A program made the translations under genes and the position numbers. A stretch of DNA of 64,000 nt. Origin: Lithospermum erythrorhizon (lineage: Eukaryota; Streptophyta; Magnoliopsida; Boraginales; Boraginaceae). The notes below the pieces were generated by a model. The model was not told the origin of the DNA, did not search any database, and saw only the letters and a list, made by a program, of their open reading frames with translations. Of the stretch, positions 56,893-64,000 are shown one piece after another (positions within the stretch are counted from its first letter, which is position 1; every line of letters begins with the position of its first letter). The stretch lies in assembly GCA_019722365.1 (NCBI GenBank), contig JADFUC010000006.1:124001-188000 (forward strand). Direction: 5' to 3'.

Positions 56893-57926
56893 TACACTTT
56901 GTCTCAAGCGATTCTAGTCACATAACTATATAAGAAGTGTGTCATGAAACACCCATGACTTTCTTTACTCGAACTATGAAACCATACTGATAAACCGACA
57001 ACGTCGGGTGCGCATAATCAGCCATGATTCTCCGAGAGGCCTGAGATCTACCTTGTATATCAAGGATGGACAAATCCCCTATAATATATCAACATCTACT
57101 GCTATACTTACTATGTCACCTAACATATGCCGTTATGATCCCCGCTTAAGGCAGACGTTTGACATAGTCAAAACACACAACTCATATAACATAAATAGTT
57201 ATATACGCAGGTCTAAGAATCACATACATACGATATACATATCTCTATGATTTTGTCAACCAAATTTCTATTATACAATCACAACCCATAGCATTTATTT
57301 GATTTACAAATTCTCATGATTCAAGAAAATTGATCATCAACAATCACTACGTTGGTCATCAAATGCTAGTTGCCTCAAAACCATCAAAGATTCCGACCAG
57401 AAAATGACTATCTTACTTTTAGACTCAAGAGGTTCTCTCTCAACGCCTCAAAGGTTGCCTCTAGAAACCTAGACTTCGTTTCAAATTTATTATTATTTCA
57501 ACCAACTGTGAAACAATAAATGACTATATCAATGAATTACGCATTCATATAATATAGTTAACAATTAGATTGTAAAGACAAGAACTACCTTGTTCAATCA
57601 ATTGCTTAACTATTTGGTTGCAAGGAACTAGTTCCACCGAACTTTAATGCTCAGCTTTCTTATTCTCGATCTCGTGAAATCAAACTTGATTTAATCATAG
57701 AAGAATATATCAACTCCTCGAGATGCTTCGTCAAGTCCACACGCTGATCCTGTTGCATGAATTTAGTCCTTAGACACGCAGCGTGAAGGCAAATGACAAT
57801 CATGTCCTTAACCAGAAAGCTACTTACAAGTAGTCTTTACATCCATCCGACGTGGTCTTCAACTACGGAATCGGCCGGTGGCTACCGATTATCCCGAGAG
57901 TAGTTCATATACGCTTGTAGCAAAAT

Positions 57927-57995
57927 GGGTTTTAAGCCTTTTGCCATAAGTTTTGTCTTGAAACTGTAGACATTACCATATGGGTCTAGTTTCTT
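57927..57995 (-). pseudogene. Copia reverse-transcriptase fragment
   Basis: The minus strand reads KKLDPYGNVYSFKTKLMAKG, matching the KRKLDPDGNVxxFKARLVAKG motif at the start of Copia reverse transcriptase. The frame is lost shortly after, and the D-D-D catalytic residues were not found. Confidence 0.65.
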
Positions 57996-58703
57996 CTCAA
58001 AAACTCACTTACACTTAGTGGTCGAACCCCACTAGTTAGTGTAACAAAGACAAAACTCAAGCTTTGTATATATAAAGACTATTTTAGGATTAGCTAGCCA
58101 TTTCGAGTTATTATCGAGTAGGTTTACAACACAACTAAAGGTGTACAAACATGTATATCTTATTATATGCATATTTTAATAACATTACCAACAATATAAA
58201 TTGACTAGTACGTTGTAATATCAATTCGAGCTTTTTAATTTACTCCGAGATACTAGACTCAACCCCATCTATGAATTACGGTTAATGTTGTTCCACGGGA
58301 CAACCGTCTATGACACTGCCCTCACATCTGGGCCTGGAAAGACCAACAACTGATCCATTTCTTGTAACTATAGCTACTTACCTCTTTAAAGTTACTACAA
58401 AGTGATTTCGAACTGCTGTGAATATCTTTTTTGGTAAACCTCACAATTCCTATTACGGAATCGTGCTATGTCATAGCTCGCGATGTTCGAATTCATGATC
58501 CCGATATGGTATACGAATCATATTACTGAATATGAGATTCAAATCCATCAATTTTAGGTCTTAACAAGGAACGAATCCTAATGTAGAGTTTCTGCATCAA
58601 TAATAAGAGAATCTGTCTATCATAGAATTTAATCTATCATAGATTTTATTCACCTCAAGCTTCACGAAGATTATAGCTTAACAAGAAAATGTCATCTAAG
58701 CTT

Positions 58704-58763
58704 ATATTTCGTGACTAATATAGCATATGTCACATATTTCGTGACTAATATAGCATATGTCAA
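58704..58763. repeat. Exact 30-bp tandem duplication
   Basis: ATATTTCGTGACTAATATAG plus ten more bases occurs twice head-to-tail, with 29 of 30 bases identical. In a heavily mutated element this must be recent. Confidence 0.9.
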
Positions 58764-61503
58764 CAAGAGAATCGGCTCACAAACGTATAAGAATCAATTC
58801 GCACCACCTTTCAAGGTTGTATAAGGATTCATGAAGGTTTGTAAAATAGTATGCTTTTAATTGTGTCTCTACTAACCTTTTAAGGAACTCAAGGTTCATC
58901 TTCACTCTTGGTCCTTTTTTGCCGCTCAAAAATATTTCAAGATGAAGATTCTAACTCCATTATACTTATCTCAAGTTTGCAACTTGATACCGATAGTATA
59001 ATCGCTCTTCCTTCTTATTTCGTTGAGCGTGAATCCCAATAATGTCAAAATCACTATCATCATCATTACTTAGGAACATTCTTTGGGATTACTTAAACAC
59101 ACATCTTACAACATTACTGGTAATCAATAAGGAATGAGTTTGAAATAGACATGAGCATAGTCAACCAATGAATACATTCAACTTGTTCAAACCAAATATT
59201 TGATTCATTTATGACTATATGCTCATTTAATGGAAATATTTCTTTTTCTTACTTCCGATGAATCACCATCTACAATATAAATAGAGCGGTGTATATATCG
59301 ATTGAGGTATTCCAATCATATTTCACTGATGACCTTTAAATAGTCTATCAAGTATGATTTATTCATATCATCATGTCTTTGCATTAAGCATCAATGCATC
59401 AGAATTTCAAATAATATTCATGATATAATCAAGGGTTCTAACATCGATTGTTCTAAGGAGCTACTTGAATACATTCGCGACATATTTATTTCCACCATTT
59501 ATGCATCTATAAAATTAAGATACTATATATAATAAATATAATTCTATAGTGGCATGGAAATAAATACCGCTTTTCCGATTATGTATTTAATGACATAATA
59601 TCAACACTGGACCTCGAGTTAAATTGTGTCTACTTCAAGGACAAATACTAACTCATTCATACGGTATATTTAAAGTTTGTTTGTCAAACATACTTCGAAA
59701 GTTATCTCACAGTTGAGTATGAATAAATTTAATTTAAAGATAATTGCAACAACATTGATATGTGAATTTATTCCATTTCATTGTGTTTCAACTATTGAAC
59801 ATAATTTTACTTGTATCACTAACGGCAATGGTTAATATCTAAGTATAATGAAAATTACTACAAAATTGACAGATTATCCATTGTGTTTTTAACTTCATTA
59901 AACACAATTTTACTTACGATCTTATCAAGTACGCTTTTGAGATCGAATGATGTCTCATTCCTATCAATACATTACTCATGTTCTATGATACTTAATTCAA
60001 AAAACTTGATAGTATTTATACGTGTCCTCCACATACCTTTATCAATTCCGATATATCATCTCAACGACTTTATATCCTCAATCAACTCTTGTATGTGAAC
60101 ATACAAACTAGACCAGATTAACGCATTCTCCTACTAAGCTTAATAAGAGTCGACTATTTTATCTTTGTAACATTGAACTCAAGTCTTGCGAAAACTATTT
60201 TTCACAAGTGCGATCAATTGTTTGCTTATTCAAAATATCATGTCTTTTAAGAAGAAGGATAGAATGAGCCCCCAAATCAGAATTACCTGATAGATGTTGG
60301 CGTAGTGTCAATATTAAATATACATCACTCTACTCATATAGTCAAGAAAACAATGAAATTTCAAACTATCTATGGAAGATTTAAATCAGTTCTTATAACG
60401 TAGTCACCTAACATTGCATAACAACTCAATTATCTTTCTTTGTGCCTTGTCCGCTGGCTACTACTAATCATGATCCAAAACCATGAAATAAAATAGTGCG
60501 TCTAAGACATCGATGCTTAGCCATAATGACATTACGACACAGCAAATCATTTCGAGATACGAGGTTTTATAAACCCTCTTTCTATTTCTCTCAGTGTTAT
60601 GTAATAACTTCTTCGGCTTTACGTTTGAAATAATGAAGCTAATCATTAACTTCAAATTATAGTTATTCATACTTAACTTTATAATTGATGCGAATTGAGC
60701 GTATAATGTTTGCTTATTTGGTTATTCAAACGACAAGCTTATGTTTCATCACAATTCAGAACAAAGTTCATCATCATGTCAGGAAACTAAATACATATGA
60801 CATGGCTCAAATGTAGATACAACATTCAAAATCATCCAATAGTATTCTCATTTAGTTATAAAAGAGATTGAACCAATTATTTAAAAATTGTATGGTTACT
60901 AAACAATATTATATTAGTCTTCATAAGATCATCACCTTCGATTCGCATCAAAATTTAATTATCTCAATCATTATCATACGATGTTGTTATTCGAATCAAG
61001 TTCGTAACGTCTTTATATGATTAATCCAAGTTTTGAAATAATTATGGTATTCATTACTTGTATTTTATTAGCACATAACCATCTTCTGGGGCCGCTTAAT
61101 TTTAAGATAATCGCATTAGGATGTAGCAACACTATATTACCACACATTTATGAATTTTTCTCATTAACTTATTTTTATTTCACATATCGAAATTATATTT
61201 TAATTTGTCCAATTAATGGTGAATAAAATAAAGAACTTAGTGTGCCAATCATAATAGGAAATATGCAATATGTATAGTACAAGCCAAGAAATATTTGCTT
61301 CAAATAACTTGTAAATATTCTTATACTTGTACTTCAAATCTCATAAATGTTCATGTATCCAAGATCCGGCTGGTCGAATCCAAAACGCAACACTACATAC
61401 ATTTGAATCCCAAAATAATGCTAGATTAACTACCCACTGTGTACCCCGACAATCCTTCACCACTAACACTTCCTAACAAAAGCGCTACCTCGGCTGCTGT
61501 ATC

Positions 61504-61600
61504 ATCGAGCCCACAACGTTAGTGGAAATTACTGCCAAGATCTAAGTAAACCACCCATTATTTTGGAATGTTCATCCAAAGCCCACAACGTTAGTGGAAA
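61504..61600. repeat. 27-bp direct repeat, about 70 bp apart
   Basis: GAGCCCACAACGTTAGTGGA (with flanks) at about 61507-61534 recurs as AAGCCCACAACGTTAGTGGA at about 61577-61604 with one or two differences. Confidence 0.75.
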
Positions 61601-63310
61601 TCACTTCAATATGATCCATTGTCATACTTATCACTACACTCACATAACTACCACAGTCCGTAGTCGGATAAGTTGCACAACTTTTAAATTTACCGATGTT
61701 TGTTTAAATTTTAAAGGTGATCAACATTATTTGATTATTATTTAACATGTATAATAGCACATACTCAAGTAATATGCACATCATGAAAATAAAATAAATA
61801 ATACACATTCAGGAGATATATGATATGACCCTAAAAATAAATAGACCTATTACAATACTTTACAAAGTGTAATACTAACATAAGGTTCTATTTCAACATT
61901 TTTTAAAAATAAAATCTTGTATTCTTCAACTTCGGAAACTTTCTGCTCGCTTAAATGCTGCCTTGGCAGTTACTATCTTCACACGCCCACAACAAAGATA
62001 TTTATTTACTAACCCGACCAAGACAAAGCAGTGTGCCAGGTTAAAAAAATAAATAAATAAATACTTTACTCAAATTGGTCGTTATTAACGCACAATAAAC
62101 GGTTCGCAGACTTATTTAAATAAAAATACAAAACTAGGTCATATCAAGATATCCTTTTCCATTCCCATTATAATATATATATATAAACAAACTAGCATGA
62201 ATTTAATAAATATACATTAAATGGAAGAAAATATAATCATGATTAATAATTAAACTACATGCAAAATATATGATTAAAATTAATTAACTTATATTTTATA
62301 TGTGTACTATAATAATTATTATACATAATTATTATATATATAATAGGATAAATACTTGCAAGTAATTATCTCCTAATATATATATATAGTTACCTACATA
62401 ACGCACCTTGATTATCCTTTTATTTTTAAAAATATTTGTAAGAATAAATATCGAAAGGGATAATTGAATCAAAATATATTATTACCAAAATGATAATTAC
62501 AATTACCATAATAAAATTATGGTAATAATCCATAAAAAATGAAATTAAAAGAGTTTCATACTTAAAACTTAAACTGTGGTTTTAACGATTGTGCTTAACA
62601 AACCCACCCGCCTAAAATAAACGACGAACGGATGGCCTCCACCCTTGTCGCCGACACGCGCCGGCCGTAGAGGTGTCGAAGTCCGCAGAGGCCAAACCGC
62701 GTTGAACTGACCGGGTTTGGCCGCTGACACACACCTGCATCGCCGATTTACGTGCGAATTTTCGCCACGCTTTAATTCAACTTTTGTAAAATCAGCTCAA
62801 GGGCTTAAAACATATTCAAAAAAATTGCAAATTCATAGGAAAATTTTCACAATTTTCTTGAACCGACTCCACTGGAATTTTGTAATAATATTTTCCCAAT
62901 AATTAATGATTCAATTTCTACTCCAAAAAAACAAAAAACAAATTGGGATACTTAAACTATCCAGAAAATTATGAAATTTTGTGAGTATCAAGTATTATAT
63001 CACAAAGAGTATAGAAATATCAGAAGATTTTTAACATAGTCAGTTCTTCAAACATTAAAACTTTCAGATTTATAAATCAAAACTAGTTTAAAAACCCTTT
63101 CAATTCATGAAACATAAATCTAATGTCAAAATATCAAACTATAGTTATTTAAGAACTTAAAAATGTGTACAACATATATATATTAAATGGATTAATTTTC
63201 ATAACATATATTCATGACATAAATAGATAAACATGAAAATTAACATAAAATTGTTATTAAACATGAATCATTTTAATGTAGATGAAATTATGCACAACTT
63301 AAATATGCTC

Positions 63311-63970
63311 TTTGGTGCTACTATAGAAAATATTACGCAAAAACTTGTTTAAAAACTTAACAAAACATATCAGATCATTTTAAATTGGGTATAAATGTAA
63401 CTACAAATATATAATGGCTATATATTAAATTAGAACTTACAAAGGTAGCGAATTAATCAAAGAACAAGTCACTCAATGGCCTCCTTTAATTCCATAGCAT
63501 CAATAAAAATGGAAATGCCTCTAGTTGGTCGCATACCCCAGGTCAATTGTGATTTGGGTCCGCTTAAAACACGCGGGAGATCGATGAAAATCAAAGCAAA
63601 CTCAAGCTTGGACTTGATTATTTTCGGCCATTTACTCTAGGGAGGGGGCCGAATGAAGCCAGAAGGATTAGGTTTTATGCAAAACCTAATACATCGCCTC
63701 TTTATATAGGCTTTATTATTTAGCCTAAAGTCCAACCTAATAAGCACGAGTCGGCTCGCTTAATTTAATTAAACCGCTATATTATATCTACGGTCTGGGC
63801 GATCTAGCACCGCATAACCTTAGTGATCGCGAGAACCCGGCTAAGAATTACAATTACTATGGTCAATGTTCCGCTTATGTAACCATCTTACTAAACTAGT
63901 AAATGAATTATTACAACAATTGTCTAGAATGGGCATAATAAATTTAAACTAATAATTATTGATTTTCAAA
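63311..63970 (-). repeat. 5' LTR of the 8-kb Copia element, internally deleted
   Basis: It shares GAATTAATCA, GGATTAGGTTTT..CAAAACCTAATAC, CTTTATATAGGCTTTATTATT, GCTCGCTTAATTTAATTAA, AATTACAATTACTATGGT, ACTAAACTAGTAAATGAATT and ACAACAATTGTC with the 3' LTR. About 270 bp present in the 3' LTR are missing after 63780. Confidence 0.65.
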
Positions 63971-64000
63971 TGTCATTTCATGCATATTTGATATAAGTGT

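Larger units (their letters stand above)
58070..63310 (-). pseudogene. Degraded internal region of the 8-kb Copia element
   Basis: Apart from the reverse-transcriptase piece, no continuous gag, protease, integrase or RNase H could be read; the DNA is AT-rich and full of stops. The GC-rich patch at 62580-62760 marks the 5' leader, matching the position of the patch at 6950-7320 in the plus-strand copy. Confidence 0.5.
55930..63970 (-). mobile_element. Copia family A element, about 8 kb, heavily decayed
   Basis: In minus-strand order it has: a 5' LTR (63311-63970, internally deleted), a GC-rich leader (about 62580-62760), an AT-rich degraded gag-pol body, a recognisable reverse-transcriptase fragment (57927-57995), a conserved 3' non-coding region (56893-57750), a polypurine tract (GGGCAAGTGGGAG) and a 3' LTR (55930-56878). 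The two LTRs share ordered blocks but differ by many changes and a deletion of about 270 bp, so the insertion is old. No target duplication could be fixed. Other copies in the window lie at 5722-8550 and 38305-40282. Confidence 0.68.

Noticed and set aside
1..64000. Search for tRNA, rRNA and other structured RNA genes
   Set aside because: No sequence with the A- and B-box patterns or rRNA signatures was recognised by eye.

Overview
The window is nuclear DNA of a flowering plant, most likely a eudicot. The evidence is intron-containing genes with GT..AG junctions and plant-specific families (IQD calmodulin-binding protein, B56-type PP2A subunit, organellar PPR protein, FDM/IDN2-type XH-domain protein, UPF0481/DUF247 protein). 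The intergenic DNA is strongly AT-rich and filled with decayed Ty1/Copia, Ty3/Gypsy and LINE sequence and Stowaway-like MITEs. The species cannot be named from the sequence alone.

Layout. (1) 1-1.8 kb: first coding exon of a membrane RING-type E3 ligase, minus strand, running off the left edge. (2) 2-11.2 kb: nested repeats, including a 1,333-bp solo LTR with a perfect 5-bp target duplication (4127-5459), a plus-strand Copia relic (5.7-8.5 kb) and two AT-rich tandem-repeat zones. (3) 11.4-13.0 kb: LINE relic with a DUF4283 ORF1 but no reverse transcriptase. (4) 13489-18068: complete but dead Tork/Tnt1-like Copia element with two LTRs, a primer-binding site, a polypurine tract and the target duplication TAAGT. 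(5) 23.0-25.4 kb: the intact two-exon PP2A B' gene. (6) 26.5-30.1 kb: gene debris (an unidentified ORF, a possible small CCC-tailed gene with a frame break, a DUF247 C-terminus, and a duplicated 3' end of the PPR gene). (7) 31.1-32.3 kb: an intronless PPR gene carrying an in-frame 21-bp minisatellite. (8) 33.1-34.5 kb: the C-terminal half of an FDM/IDN2-like gene. (9) 35-43.4 kb: a Gypsy relic on the minus strand with an antisense ORF downstream of integrase, split inside its RNase H by a Copia LTR, plus a further LTR-like insertion. (10) 47.7-55.5 kb: a three-exon IQD gene whose 6.3-kb first intron holds six MITEs. (11) 55.9-63.97 kb: an 8-kb decayed Copia element on the minus strand; three other stretches of the window belong to the same family.

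The host genes are unrelated in pathway: ubiquitin ligase, phosphatase regulation, organelle RNA processing, RNA-directed DNA methylation and calmodulin/cytoskeleton scaffolding. Only the PP2A, PPR and IQD genes look complete. I found no clear new biological system. The most unusual items are the heptad minisatellite and C15 tract in the PPR gene, the antisense ORF of the Gypsy relic, the MITE cluster in the IQD intron, the ORF1-only LINE, and the truncated FDM gene.
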